Positions 53,063 to 62,751 of a stretch of 64,000 bases of DNA are shown one piece after another; position 1 is the stretch's first letter; each line of letters begins with the position of its first letter. Source of the DNA: Halovivax ruber XH-70. GTDB taxonomy: Archaea > Halobacteriota > Halobacteria > Halobacteriales > Natrialbaceae. Where the stretch lies: assembly GCF_000328525.1 (NCBI RefSeq), contig NC_019964.1, positions 1,364,001-1,428,000 of the forward strand. Direction: 5' to 3'. Both the position numbers and the translations under genes were made by a program. The notes under the pieces are model-generated. The model was not told the DNA's origin, did no database searches, and saw only the letters and a list, made by a program, of their open reading frames with translations.

Positions 53063-54148
53063 ATGAACGACCGCGCTCGAGTGGTGCTGTCGGCCGCTGG
53101 CGTCGTTGGGATCTTTCTCGGCGTCCAGTTCGGCGCACTGGCACTCGTCGAACCGTTCCAGACGACCCACGGCCCTGCCGTCGAGAATCCGCAGGACCCG
53201 GCGAACTCAGGCGTCTTCTTCGGCGTCATTCTCGTCGCGACGGCGATCATGCTCGCGGCCTTCCGGTACGACGGCGATCGGTTCATCCGCTGGCTCATCG
53301 TCGGCGTGAGCGTGATGCTCTCGTGGTACGTCTTCGTCGTCCTGATCCCGCCAGCCGTCACGGTAAACGGTCTCAACGTCCTCGCAGCGCTCGCGTCGGT
53401 AGGGATCGGCGTCGGCTTGCTCGCCTATCCGGAGTGGTACGTCATCGACGCAGCCGGGGTGGTGATGGCTGCCGGTGCGGCGGCACTCTTCGGGATCAGC
53501 TTCGGCCTCTTTCCGGCCGTCCTCTTTCTTTCCGTCCTCGCAATCTACGACGCGATTAGCGTCTACCGGACCGAGCACATGCTCTCGCTGGCCGATGGCG
53601 TCCTCGATCTGAAGATTCCGGTCGTCTTCGTCGTGCCCACGACGCTTGGCTACTCCTACATCGACGACGATGGTGGTCGCCCCGATGCGTCGGTCGACGA
53701 TGATGACCGTCCGGACGTGTCATCAGACGATGGGGGGCCTCCGGATGCATCAACCACAGATTCGGTGTCGAGCGAGGGGGCAAAGACGACGGATCTTGCG
53801 ACCGACGGAACCGGGAGCGAGTCGGGCCCAGCCTTGGCGGAGTCCGACGGACTGGACCGGGATGCGCTGTTCATCGGACTCGGTGACGCCGTCATCCCGA
53901 CGATCCTCGTCGCCAGCAGCGTCACGTTCCTCGACGCGCCACAGCTCGCTGTTCCGTTCGTCTCCCTCACGCTCCCCGCGCTCGGTGCGATCGCCGGGAC
54001 GACCGCGGGGCTCGTGATCTTGCTCTGGATGGTCGTGAAGGGGCGGGCCCACGCGGGGCTTCCGCTGTTGAACGGTGGGGCGATCGGCGGCTATCTCCTC
54101 GGTGCGGTGGCGACTGGTGCGTCGCTCTGGAGCGCTATTGGACTCTAG
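53063..54148 (+). CDS. Presenilin-family intramembrane aspartyl protease PSH
   Basis: A 361-residue membrane protease with nine helices. The two catalytic aspartates are in AIYDAISVY (YD motif) and FIGLGDAVIP (GxGD motif), so it should be active. The loop between them (about 205-270) is long, acidic and Ser/Thr/Asp-rich, as in other haloarchaeal members. Start MNDRARVVLSAAG at 53063 sits right before helix 1. It cleaves membrane helices; physiological substrates are unknown. Confidence 0.93.
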   Translation: MNDRARVVLSAAGVVGIFLGVQFGALALVEPFQTTHGPAVENPQDPANSGVFFGVILVATAIMLAAFRYDGDRFIRWLIVGVSVMLSWYVFVVLIPPAVTVNGLNVLAALASVGIGVGLLAYPEWYVIDAAGVVMAAGAAALFGISFGLFPAVLFLSVLAIYDAISVYRTEHMLSLADGVLDLKIPVVFVVPTTLGYSYIDDDGGRPDASVDDDDRPDVSSDDGGPPDASTTDSVSSEGAKTTDLATDGTGSESGPALAESDGLDRDALFIGLGDAVIPTILVASSVTFLDAPQLAVPFVSLTLPALGAIAGTTAGLVILLWMVVKGRAHAGLPLLNGGAIGGYLLGAVATGASLWSAIGL

Positions 54149-54271
54149 TCGACGATTCCGAGCGCTCCGTCGAACGCTATCGATTCTCGACCTGAATTCT
54201 GCGTCCACGTGTCTCCACTGAGCTGACGCTTTCGCTATCGTCGAACGGTGTCAATTTCAGAACGGCATCAC

Positions 54272-55759
54272 TCAGGGAAGGCGGTACGTCGGTCCGTCGT
54301 CACTGTCCTGGACGTCCACACCGAGGGCCTGTAGTTCGTCCCGGAGTTCGTCTGCGCGTTCGTAGTTCCCGGCCTCGCGTTCACGCTCGCGGATGGAGAG
54401 CAGGAACTCGACCAGTTCGCCGGCCAGGGAGACGTCGCCCGTCGGCTCGCCGTCGAAGGAGAGGCCGAGGATCGCGCCGTAGCGCTCCATCGCGTCGACG
54501 CCACGCCTGAGTCCCTCGTAATCGTAGTCGTCGGTCGCCTCGCGGTGACTGTTGAGTGCGCGTGCGAGATCGAGGAGGGCGGTCTGGGCTTCGCGTGTGT
54601 TGAAGTCGTCGTTCATCGCCGTTTCGAAGTCCGAGACGGCGGCGTCGATGGCGTCGCGAAGCGTTTGATCGACTTCCTTCGTGTGGGCGTCCGGTGAATC
54701 GAGTGCGGCCGTCGCGTCCTCGTACGCACGCTCGAGGCGGTCCCAGCGCTTTTCGGCTTCGTCGATCGCCTCCTCGCTATAGACCTGTGAACTGTTGTAC
54801 GCGCCAGCGGTGAGGAACGTCCGAACGACGTTCGTTCCCCAGCGCGATACCGCATCGGAGACGGTGACGAAGTTCCCCAGACTCGAGGACATCTTCTCGT
54901 CGTCGAGCGCGAAGAGTTCGCAGTGGAGCCAGTAGCGTGCAAATCGCTGGTCCGTAGCGGCTTCGGACTGGGCGATCTCGTTTTCGTGGTGCGGGAAGAC
55001 GAGGTCGCGGCCGCCGACGTGGATGTCGAGCGTCTCTCCGAGGTGGGCCATGCTCATCGCGGAACACTCGATGTGCCAGCCTGGCCGGCCCTCTCCCCAC
55101 GGCGAGTCCCAGGTCTGGGCGGTTTCACAGGATTCGGCTGCCGGGGCGGCGCCGTCGTGGCGGTGGTCCGCGATGGCGTCGGGGTCGACCCCGTCGGCCT
55201 TCCAGAGGGCGAAATCGGCCGGATGTCGCTTCTCGGTTCGTTCGTCCGGCTCGCCCTGGGATTCGATATCGTCGATCGACTGGTTCGAGAGCGAGCCGTA
55301 GTCGTCGAACGCCGTCACGTCGAAGTAGACGGAGCCGTTCGACTCGTAGGCGTAGCCGCGGTCGACGAGCGTCTCGACCAGGTCGATTATCTCGGGAACG
55401 TGTTCTGAAACCCGTGGATAGACGTCGGCGCGCAGCAGGTTGAGCGCGCGCATGTCTTCGATGGCCTGGCCGATGTACGTGTGAGCAACCGACGCTTCGG
55501 ACGTTCCCAGGTCGTCTTCGCCGACGCGAGCGACGATCTTCTCGTTGACGTCGGTAAAGTTCTCCACGTGGGTGACGTCGTACCCCAGATGGGAGAGCCA
55601 GCGGTGCATGACGTCGACGTGGACCCACGAGCGGGCGTGCCCGAGGTGGGGCGGATCGGAGACCGTCAGGCCACAGTAATAAAGCGTGACGTCGTCGGGA
55701 TCCTGTGGCTCGAACGGTTCCGTCTCACCCGTCAACGTGTTCGTCACGTGCAGGGTCAT
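54272..55759 (-). CDS. cysS: Cysteine--tRNA ligase
   Basis: A 495-residue class I aminoacyl-tRNA synthetase. The zinc/cysteine site begins at [18 protein letters not shown], which also holds the HIGH-like HLGH. The second zinc region is [14 protein letters not shown] and [11 protein letters not shown], and the KMSKS-like loop is [10 protein letters not shown]. An insertion of about 30 residues ([18 protein letters not shown]) lies in the catalytic domain. The anticodon-binding helical domain is complete. It is convergent with PSH and followed upstream by the DUF7523-type gene on the same strand. Confidence 0.96.
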   Translation of the reverse strand: MTLHVTNTLTGETEPFEPQDPDDVTLYYCGLTVSDPPHLGHARSWVHVDVMHRWLSHLGYDVTHVENFTDVNEKIVARVGEDDLGTSEASVAHTYIGQAIEDMRALNLLRADVYPRVSEHVPEIIDLVETLVDRGYAYESNGSVYFDVTAFDDYGSLSNQSIDDIESQGEPDERTEKRHPADFALWKADGVDPDAIADHRHDGAAPAAESCETAQTWDSPWGEGRPGWHIECSAMSMAHLGETLDIHVGGRDLVFPHHENEIAQSEAATDQRFARYWLHCELFALDDEKMSSSLGNFVTVSDAVSRWGTNVVRTFLTAGAYNSSQVYSEEAIDEAEKRWDRLERAYEDATAALDSPDAHTKEVDQTLRDAIDAAVSDFETAMNDDFNTREAQTALLDLARALNSHREATDDYDYEGLRRGVDAMERYGAILGLSFDGEPTGDVSLAGELVEFLLSIREREREAGNYERADELRDELQALGVDVQDSDDGPTYRLP

Positions 55760-55846
55760 TGCCCGGTGATACCCGCGGGTGAGTGATAAAGCGTTGGATG
55801 CACCCCGAACGCAGGTGGAACGGAATCGGCCAGCGAGTTCGACTCC

Positions 55847-56344
55847 CTACTCGGCGTCCCCCGGGACAGCGTCGAACGAGTTCTCGATCCCTCTGAGGGC
55901 GTTGGCGCCGTCCCGTCGTGAAACGACGAACGCAGCCGTCGATCCAGCGACGAACGAGACGGCGTCCAGGTCGATTCCGTCGACCCGGCAGCGGGCCATC
56001 GCGCCGGCGACCCCCGAAGCGTCGATCTCGCCGGTGGCGACGATCGCCGTTTGGTCGCCGCGTCCGGGGCCGAGTGCGATCTCACCGACCTGCAAAAGCG
56101 CCGCGTCCGGCTCTTCGACCGGTTCGATTCCACTCTCCATCGTGACGCGAACGTCTCGTGAGGCCGTCTCGTACTCCGTGAGGGCTTCCCCGTAGCGTCG
56201 CAGTGCCGTCGCGACGGCGTCGACCTCGCCGTCGACGTCCAGAAAACGCGCGGCGGCGGTGTAATTACAGATTCCCGCGCGTAGTGCGTCGACGAGGAAC
56301 GGATACTCGTCGACCGCATCCCGTGTGGCTGCCGCGAGTGACAT
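55847..56344 (-). CDS. DUF7523-type haloarchaeal protein
   Basis: A 165-residue protein, MSLAAATRDAVDEYPFLVDA. The N-terminal 60 residues are helical (ALRAGICNYTAAARFLDVDG) and look like a helix-turn-helix. The rest has two repeats of a strand/helix unit (QTAIVATGEIDASGVAGAM, SFVAGSTAAFVVSRRDGANA) resembling an ACT-like ligand-binding fold. I connect it with the haloarchaeal family DUF7523, often found beside cysS. A ligand-responsive regulator is a guess. The Met at 56344 is chosen over a Met nine codons upstream. Confidence 0.78.
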   Translation of the reverse strand: MSLAAATRDAVDEYPFLVDALRAGICNYTAAARFLDVDGEVDAVATALRRYGEALTEYETASRDVRVTMESGIEPVEEPDAALLQVGEIALGPGRGDQTAIVATGEIDASGVAGAMARCRVDGIDLDAVSFVAGSTAAFVVSRRDGANALRGIENSFDAVPGDAE

Positions 56345-56504
56345 GCCGGAGTTGGGGGAGGCAGATCGCATAAAGGCCCTGATATACGTGGACGCCGGCC
56401 GAACAGGTGTCCGGCAGTCAGATTCGACTACTGGCTGGCTGTCCCCCTCACGTGTACGGGACCGGACCGCGCGGCTTTTGGCGCGTCACCTGCAGTGACC
56501 GAGT

Positions 56505-56750
56505 ATGGAACCCGAAGCCGTTCAGCAGTTGATCGAGGATGCACTCCCCGACGCCGAGGCGGACGTCCATCGGGCACGCGGGGAACACGACGACGATCAC
56601 CTGGCGGCGACCGTGGTGTCGCCGGCCTTCGAGGGCGAGTCGCTCGTCGACCAACACCAGCTCGTCTACGACGCCCTCGGTGATCACATGACGACCGACA
56701 TTCACGCACTCGAACTCTCGACGTACACGCCCGCCGAGCACGCGGAGTAA
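56505..56750 (+). CDS. BolA/IbaG family protein
   Basis: An 81-residue protein, MEPEAVQQLIEDALPDAEAD. It has the alpha-beta class II KH-like BolA fold, with DDHLAATVVSPAFEGESLVDQHQLVYDAL as core, including the invariant His of the FxGxxxxxQHQ-like segment. BolA proteins pair with monothiol glutaredoxins in iron-sulfur handling. A TATA-like CTTTTGG is about 28 bases upstream. Monocistronic. Confidence 0.9.
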   Translation: MEPEAVQQLIEDALPDAEADVHRARGEHDDDHLAATVVSPAFEGESLVDQHQLVYDALGDHMTTDIHALELSTYTPAEHAE

Positions 56751-56920
56751 CTCCCTCCCGACGAGGGCGGTATCGATCGGACACACTCAGTTCGGTGTCG
56801 TGTTACACCACAGGCTACTGTGGCCACTGGCTACTGTGGCAATTTGTGACGATCGGCTCCCAACCGAAACTGGGCGAGGCTGAGACGGTTCATCCGAGCG
56901 GAAACGGTGATGACCGGTAC

Positions 56921-56928
56921 GTTTACAA
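56921..56928 (+). promoter_or_regulatory. TATA-like box of the PH-domain operon
   Basis: GTTTACAA centred about 27 bases before ATG 56951. It supports that start over an upstream in-frame ATG at 56795. Confidence 0.5.
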
Positions 56929-56950
56929 TCTGCGTGTCCCGACTCCGTGT

Positions 56951-57412
56951 ATGGAAACGCTCCACCCGCGCATCCGACTGGTCTGGATCGCACGGGCCCT
57001 TCTCGGGGCGGCTGTGCTCGGATTCGTTCTTCTCGCCGTCGATTCCTGGCTCCGTTCGCTGCCGATGGTCGGGCTATTCGCAGTCGTCTCGATCGCCGCC
57101 GTGCTCGGCGTCGTCCACGCGATCGTTCTCTACGCTCGCTGGGCGTTCGAACTCCAGACCGACGCGTTGTACTTAGAACGGGGCGTCATCACGTTCGTCG
57201 AGACGGCGGTCCCGTACGTTCGAGTCCAGCACGTCGACACCCAGTTCGGTCCGATCGAACGTGCGCTCGGCCTCTCGAGCGTGGTCGTCTACACCGCCGG
57301 CTCGCGCAACGCCGACGTTCGCATTCCGGGACTGACGCCTGATCGGGCCCGGGAGCTTCAGGACACGCTGCGCGAACTCGCCGTCGAAAGTGAGGCCGCA
57401 GACGCCGTATGA
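56951..57412 (+). CDS. PH domain-containing membrane protein (YdbS-like)
   Basis: A 153-residue protein. Two membrane helices (about 15-35 and 38-62) precede a bacterial PH-like (bPH2) domain: LQTDALYLERGVITFVETAVPYVRVQHVDTQ, then RALGLSSVVVYTAGSRNADV. Such YdbS/YdbT pairs occur widely in bacteria and archaea without a settled function; a link to membrane lipids is supposed. Its stop overlaps the start of the larger partner as ATGA. Confidence 0.88.
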   Translation: METLHPRIRLVWIARALLGAAVLGFVLLAVDSWLRSLPMVGLFAVVSIAAVLGVVHAIVLYARWAFELQTDALYLERGVITFVETAVPYVRVQHVDTQFGPIERALGLSSVVVYTAGSRNADVRIPGLTPDRARELQDTLRELAVESEAADAV

Positions 57413-59100
57413 GCACGAACCGTCTCCATCCCCTGAGCGCCGTCACGACCGCCCTCCAGCGCGGGTTCGTCGGGGGTTCGATGCTGTTCTTCTTGGTCTC
57501 GATCTCCTCTGGGTTCGTCGCTGCCGTCGATATCAGCTGGGCGTTCGCTCTTTCGGCACTCGGCTTTCTCGTCGGTACTGCCTACGGCGTGGCCTACTAC
57601 TACCGGTTCGAGTACGAACTGACAGACGACACGTTCGACATTGCGTCCGGCGTTCTCTCCCGCCGGGATCGCGAAATCCCGCTCGGTCGGGTCCAGAACG
57701 TCGACATCAGACAGGGGGTCGTCTCCCGGATCCTCGGCATCGCCGTCGTCACGATCGAGACTGCAGGCGGCGGGGCGAGCGAAGCGACGCTCGATTTCGT
57801 CGACGACGGCGAAGCCGACCGCCTCCAGCGCGAGATTCGTCGACTGACGATGTCGTCCGATCGAGCCGCTCGCAGGCGGCGAGAGGGGAGACCAACGGCT
57901 GGTGAGCGATTCGGTGACGAACCGGCGGGCGACCGTCTCGGTGAGGTATCGACGGACGGGGAACACTCCGGTATCGACGGAGCCGGTGCTCGACGCCCGT
58001 CGGAGGCGGCGGCCGACCCTGACGCAACTGGGATGGGCACTGCGGCCGAACCCACGGACCGCTCACTGGGCCGGCCAAAACAGCTGTTCGAACTCGAGAT
58101 GCGGGAGCTCATCCTGTATTCGTTCGCGTCGTTTCGCCCAGCCGCCGTGGCGGCGCTCGGTTTCCTCACCCTATTCGGGACCGACTTCATCGTCGACTAC
58201 CTGGTTGCGGTGACCGACAGCGTAACACAGCAGGCGCCTTCCGACGTGGCCGGTTCGTCGCGTGGCATCCTCCTCGGAACGATCTCCGTGCTCCACGCCG
58301 TCGTCGTGACCTACGCGTTAAGTATCGCGTACACGTTCGCCTCGTACTACGGCTTCCGCCTTGGCAGGGCCGGAAACGATCTCGTCTACGAGCGTGGCCT
58401 CCTGCAACGCTACAGCGGGAGCATTCCGCTCGGGAAGGTCCAGTCCGTGACGATCACGGACAACCCGATCCAGCGCCTGCTCGGCTACGCTGGACTGGTG
58501 GTCGAAACGGCCGGGTACGGGCCCGACAGCGACAGTGGAAGTCAGTCCGCCGTTCCGTTCGCGAAACGACCGCGGGCACACGGGTTCGCCGAACGCCTCA
58601 CCAGTGTCGAACCGCCGACGTTCGATCGTCCGACGACGGTCGCCAGACGTCGGTACCTCGTCAGGTACACGCTCGTCGCGACGGTTGTCGTCGGCGCGCT
58701 CTATGGACTGGCTCTCGTGACTGCGTTCGACGCCTGGTACGTCGGGCTGGTGACCTATCTGGCCGTGCCGCCGGCGGCACACCTCAGGTGGGCGAACCTC
58801 GGCTACGCCGTCGGCGACGAGCACCTGATCATCCGCGAGGGGTTCTGGTCGCGCAAGACGACGGTGATTCCCTACTACCGGATCCAGACCATCTCGACGC
58901 GACGATCGATCTTTCAGCGTCGACTGGGCCTCGCCTCGGTCGTCGTCGACACGGCGAGTTCCCGGACGTTCGCCTGGTCGAACCCGACGATATACGACGT
59001 CGACCTGCCGATCGCGCGCGACGTCACCGAAACGGGGCGAGACAGACTGCAGGCGTCGCTAGCCCGTGACGACGCGTCGCTGTCGAGCGATTCCCTCTAA
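57409..59100 (+). CDS. PH domain-containing membrane protein (YdbT-like)
   Basis: A 563-residue protein with three bPH2 domains, each after a pair of membrane helices. The domains begin near LTDDTFDIASGVLSRRDRE, DLVYERGLLQRYSGSIPLG and HLIIREGFWSRKTTVIPYYR. A variable hydrophilic linker (about 145-225) separates domains 1 and 2. It is the usual partner of the smaller YdbS-like protein, whose gene overlaps it by four bases. Function is unknown. Confidence 0.9.
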   Translation: MSTNRLHPLSAVTTALQRGFVGGSMLFFLVSISSGFVAAVDISWAFALSALGFLVGTAYGVAYYYRFEYELTDDTFDIASGVLSRRDREIPLGRVQNVDIRQGVVSRILGIAVVTIETAGGGASEATLDFVDDGEADRLQREIRRLTMSSDRAARRRREGRPTAGERFGDEPAGDRLGEVSTDGEHSGIDGAGARRPSEAAADPDATGMGTAAEPTDRSLGRPKQLFELEMRELILYSFASFRPAAVAALGFLTLFGTDFIVDYLVAVTDSVTQQAPSDVAGSSRGILLGTISVLHAVVVTYALSIAYTFASYYGFRLGRAGNDLVYERGLLQRYSGSIPLGKVQSVTITDNPIQRLLGYAGLVVETAGYGPDSDSGSQSAVPFAKRPRAHGFAERLTSVEPPTFDRPTTVARRRYLVRYTLVATVVVGALYGLALVTAFDAWYVGLVTYLAVPPAAHLRWANLGYAVGDEHLIIREGFWSRKTTVIPYYRIQTISTRRSIFQRRLGLASVVVDTASSRTFAWSNPTIYDVDLPIARDVTETGRDRLQASLARDDASLSSDSL

Positions 59101-59200
59101 CCCTTCGTACGGATCGATCGGACTGATACCCGCGGGTGACGGTGTACTGGCGTCGTTCAGCCGTCGGCCCCGGAGATGCGCTTGCGGCGGGTTTCGGTGA

Positions 59201-59208
59201 CTTTTACC
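59201..59208 (+). promoter_or_regulatory. TATA-like box of fumC
   Basis: CTTTTACC centred about 27 bases before ATG 59232, leaderless spacing. Confidence 0.55.
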
Positions 59209-59231
59209 CCGCGCACGGACAACGCCGAGGT

Positions 59232-60638
59232 ATGCCAGACGAGTTCCGAACGGAGGCAGACAGTCTCGGCGAGATGCAGGTACCGGCCGACGCCTACTGG
59301 GGCGCCCAGACCCAGCGGGCCGTGGAGAACTTCCCCATCTCGGGGATCCGGTTCGGCCGACGCTTCGTGCGCGCACTCGGTGTGGTGAAGAAGGCGGCGG
59401 CCCAGGCCAACCGGGATCTGGACCTAATCGACGAAGACGTCGCGGAAGCCATCGTCGAGGCTGCCGACGAGGTCATCGCCGGCGAACACGACGATCAGTT
59501 CCCGGTCGACATCTTCCAGACGGGCTCGGGCACTTCGTCGAACATGAACGCGAACGAGGTCATCGCAAATCGCGCGGCCGAGCTCATGGGCGCCGAGATC
59601 GGCGACCGGGTAGTCCATCCGAACGACCACGTCAACTACGGGCAGTCCTCGAACGACGTCATCCCGACCGCGATGCACGTCGCCGCCCTCGAGGCCGTCG
59701 AGAAGGACGTCATCCCGGCGCTCGACCAGCTCCGCGAGGCCTTAGAGGCGAAAGCCGAGGAGTTCGACGACGTCGTCAAGACGGGCCGCACGCACCTCCA
59801 GGACGCGACGCCGGTGACGCTCGGACAGGAGTTCGGCGGGTACCGCACCCAGATCGAGAAGGGACTCGGGCGCGTCGACGCCGTCCGCGATCACCTTTCG
59901 GAACTCGCCCTCGGCGGCACCGCGACCGGAACGGGCCTCAACACGCACCCCGACTTCCCGGGGCGCGCCGCCGAGTACATCACGAAGGAGACCGGCGTCC
60001 AGTTCCGCGAAGCTGACAACCACTTCGAGGCGCAGGCGGCCCACGACGCGATGAGCGAGGCCCACGGCGCGCTTCGCGTCGTCGCCGGTTCGCTCAACAA
60101 GATTGCCAACGACCTGCGGCTGCTCGCGTCGGGACCCCGCAACGGCCTCGGTGAGATCGAGCAACCCGAGAACCAGCCCGGCTCCTCGATCATGCCCGGC
60201 AAGATCAACCCCGTCGTCGCCGAGGCGGTCAACCAGGTCCACAAGCAGGTCGTCGGTAACGACGCCGCCGTCGCCGCCGGTGCCGCCGAGGGCCAGATCG
60301 ACCTCAACCTCTACAAGCCCGTCCTCGCCCACAACTTCCTGCAGTCGGCGGAACTCATCTCGAACGCCAGCCAGGTGTTCGCCGACCGATTCGTCAGCAA
60401 GCTGGAAGCGAACGAGGAGTATTGCGCCGAACGCGTCGAGGAGTCGATGGCGATGGCCACCTCGCTCAACGTCCACATCGGCTACGACAAAGCCAGCGAG
60501 GTCGCCAAGACGGCACTCAAAGAGGACAAGACGGTCCGCGAGGTCGTCCTCGAGAAGGGCTACCTCGACGAAGACGAGGCCGACGAGGTGCTCGACCCGC
60601 GGAAGATGGCCGAGCGCGGGATTCTGGGCCAAGAATAA
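59232..60638 (+). CDS. fumC: Class II fumarate hydratase
   Basis: A 468-residue fumarase of the citric acid cycle, iron-independent and tetrameric. Substrate-site blocks are TGSGTSSNMNANEVIANRA, HPNDHVNYGQSSNDVIPTA, KTGRTHLQDATPVTLGQEF and the mobile loop GSSIMPGKINPV with catalytic Ser. The start MPDEFRTEADSLGEM is immediately behind the TATA spacing; upstream in-frame codons are not family-like. Aspartase is less likely, given the HPNDHVN and GSSIMPGKIN sequences. Confidence 0.95.
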   Translation: MPDEFRTEADSLGEMQVPADAYWGAQTQRAVENFPISGIRFGRRFVRALGVVKKAAAQANRDLDLIDEDVAEAIVEAADEVIAGEHDDQFPVDIFQTGSGTSSNMNANEVIANRAAELMGAEIGDRVVHPNDHVNYGQSSNDVIPTAMHVAALEAVEKDVIPALDQLREALEAKAEEFDDVVKTGRTHLQDATPVTLGQEFGGYRTQIEKGLGRVDAVRDHLSELALGGTATGTGLNTHPDFPGRAAEYITKETGVQFREADNHFEAQAAHDAMSEAHGALRVVAGSLNKIANDLRLLASGPRNGLGEIEQPENQPGSSIMPGKINPVVAEAVNQVHKQVVGNDAAVAAGAAEGQIDLNLYKPVLAHNFLQSAELISNASQVFADRFVSKLEANEEYCAERVEESMAMATSLNVHIGYDKASEVAKTALKEDKTVREVVLEKGYLDEDEADEVLDPRKMAERGILGQE

Positions 60639-60754
60639 CGCCCAGGTATTGACCAAACTCGGTTGGGCCCATCTCACCCCTCAAGCGAGAGTCGAAAGGA
60701 CGATCACTCACGCACGCCGAACCAGCCTCTCACACGGGCGCGGAAACTGAACGG

Positions 60755-60763
60755 TTTTTTACC
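60755..60763 (+). promoter_or_regulatory. TATA-like box of gatE
   Basis: TTTTTTACC lies 24-32 bases before ATG 60787. Confidence 0.5.
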
Positions 60764-60786
60764 CCGGCGGCACCCATTCTCGCCTA

Positions 60787-62694
60787 ATGGACGCAGACGA
60801 CTACGCAGATCTCGGTCTGGTCGCTGGTCTCGAGATTCACCAGCAACTCGACACCGACTCGAAGCTGTTCTGTTCGTGCCCGACGACGCTTCGTGATCCC
60901 GAGGAGGCGACGCGAACGTTTACTCGCTATCTCCACCCGACACGCAGCGAGCTCGGCGAGATCGATCAGGCCGCACTGGAAGAGAGCCGGGTCGATCGGG
61001 AGTTCGAGTACCTCTCGTACGACTCGACCTGTCTCGTCGAGGAGGACGACGAACCGCCGCGCCGGCTCGACGACGAGGCGCTGGAGACGGTCCTCGAGAT
61101 CGCCCAGCTGCTCGATATGGATCCGGTGGATCAGGCCCACGTCATGCGAAAGCTCGTCGTCGACGGGTCGAACACGGCGGGCTTTCAGCGATCGGCGCTC
61201 GTCGCGACCGGGGGAGAGATCGAGACCGAGGCGGGGCCGGTCGGTATCGAGGACCTGATGATAGAAGAGGAGAGCGCCCAGCGTGTCGCCGAGACTGAAG
61301 ACGGCGTTCGCTATAGTCTCGATCGGCTGGGGATCCCGCTTGTCGAGATCGGGACGAAGCCGGACCTGTGGACGCCCGAACAGACCCGCGAGGCGGCCGA
61401 ACGAATCGGAATGCTGCTGCGCTCGACCGGGAAGGTCAAACGCGGGCTGGGGACGATCCGCCAGGACGTCAACGTCTCCATCGAGGCCGGTGCTCGTGTC
61501 GAGATCAAGGGCGTCCAGAGTCTGGACGACATCGACGACATCGTACGTAACGAGGCCAAGCGACAGGTGGAACTCGTCGACATCGCGGCCGAACTCGACG
61601 AACGTGACGCGGCCGTCGGCGAGCCGATGGACGTCACTGGCGTCTTCGAGGACACCGACAGCGGCGTGATCGCCGGTGCGCTGAACGACGGCGGCGCCGT
61701 GTATGCGGTACGACTCGTCGGCTTCGACGGGCTCGTCGGCCGCGAGATCGCCCCCGATCGCCGACTCGGCACCGAACTGTCCGATCACGCGAAGCGCCAC
61801 GGCGCGGGCGGCATCTTCCACACCGACGAGCTGCCGGCCTACGGTGTGACCGAAGCCGAAGTCGCGTCACTCAGAGCGGCGGTCGACGCCGACGCGGACG
61901 ACGCCGTCGCACTCGTCGCCGCAGCGCAGGACGTCGCACCGGGTGCCATCGAGGCCGCCGCGGCGCGCGCCGAAACCGCCATCTCGGGCGTCCCCGAGGA
62001 GACCCGCGGGGCGAACGAGGACGGTACGACGCGCTACCTCCGTCCCCTCCCCGGTGCCGCGCGGATGTACCCCGAGACGGACGTCCCGCCGGTCGAACCC
62101 GATCCGAGCGACGTTCCGGTCCCGGAACTGCTCACGGCGAAGGTCGAACGCTACCAGGCCGAACACGAGCTCGACGCTGGTCTGGCCGAACAGGTCGCCT
62201 ACGGCACGCACATGCCGCTATTCGAATCAGTCGTCGAGGACGGCGTCGAGACGGACGACGGCTCAGTGACGACGGATGGCGTCGACCCCACGCTCGCGGC
62301 GAGCACCCTCGAGTCGACGCTGACCGAACTGCGCCGTGACGACGTCGCCGTCGAAGCCCTCACCGACGACCATCTCGCTGACACGCTCGCACTGGCGGAT
62401 GAGGGGGAGATCCCCAACGAGGCGGTCCCGGAACTGCTCACTGCGCTCGCCGCCGACCCGGACCGGACGGCGGTCGCGGCTGTCGACGCCGAGGAACTGG
62501 GCGGTGCCGACGAGGACGCGGTCAGAGAGGCTGTCGTCGAGGTCGTCGAGCGAAACGCCGAGCAGGTCGACGCGGAGGGGATGCAGGCGTTCTCCGGCCT
62601 CATGGGCGAGTGCATGGGTGCCCTTCGCGGGCAGGCCGACGGCGATCAGGTGAGCGAGATTCTGCGAGAAGAGATCGGCAAGCGCTCGTCGTAA
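60787..62694 (+). CDS. gatE: Glutamyl-tRNA(Gln) amidotransferase subunit E
   Basis: A 635-residue archaea-specific subunit which, with the asparaginase-like GatD, converts Glu-tRNA(Gln) to Gln-tRNA(Gln). The GatB-like cradle starts GLEIHQQLDTDSKLFCSCP and carries LIEIG-type GIPLVEIGTKPD and GLGTIRQDVNVSIEAG. An AspRS-like GAD insert lies at about 290-400 (VTGVFEDTDSGVIAGALNDG). The C-terminal helical and YqeY-like tail (about 480-635) binds the tRNA. No gatD nearby. Length is normal for the family. Confidence 0.96.
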   Translation: MDADDYADLGLVAGLEIHQQLDTDSKLFCSCPTTLRDPEEATRTFTRYLHPTRSELGEIDQAALEESRVDREFEYLSYDSTCLVEEDDEPPRRLDDEALETVLEIAQLLDMDPVDQAHVMRKLVVDGSNTAGFQRSALVATGGEIETEAGPVGIEDLMIEEESAQRVAETEDGVRYSLDRLGIPLVEIGTKPDLWTPEQTREAAERIGMLLRSTGKVKRGLGTIRQDVNVSIEAGARVEIKGVQSLDDIDDIVRNEAKRQVELVDIAAELDERDAAVGEPMDVTGVFEDTDSGVIAGALNDGGAVYAVRLVGFDGLVGREIAPDRRLGTELSDHAKRHGAGGIFHTDELPAYGVTEAEVASLRAAVDADADDAVALVAAAQDVAPGAIEAAAARAETAISGVPEETRGANEDGTTRYLRPLPGAARMYPETDVPPVEPDPSDVPVPELLTAKVERYQAEHELDAGLAEQVAYGTHMPLFESVVEDGVETDDGSVTTDGVDPTLAASTLESTLTELRRDDVAVEALTDDHLADTLALADEGEIPNEAVPELLTALAADPDRTAVAAVDAEELGGADEDAVREAVVEVVERNAEQVDAEGMQAFSGLMGECMGALRGQADGDQVSEILREEIGKRSS

Positions 62695-62751
62695 GTTCGG
62701 CCGGGAGCAGTTCCCGCTGCGGGCCGAGTGTAAGTTCCCGTCGTTGGTCGC

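Noticed and set aside
60639..60786. Possible tRNA gene between fumC and gatE
   Set aside because: No GTTCRANNC T-loop and no cloverleaf could be drawn; the space holds only the gatE promoter.
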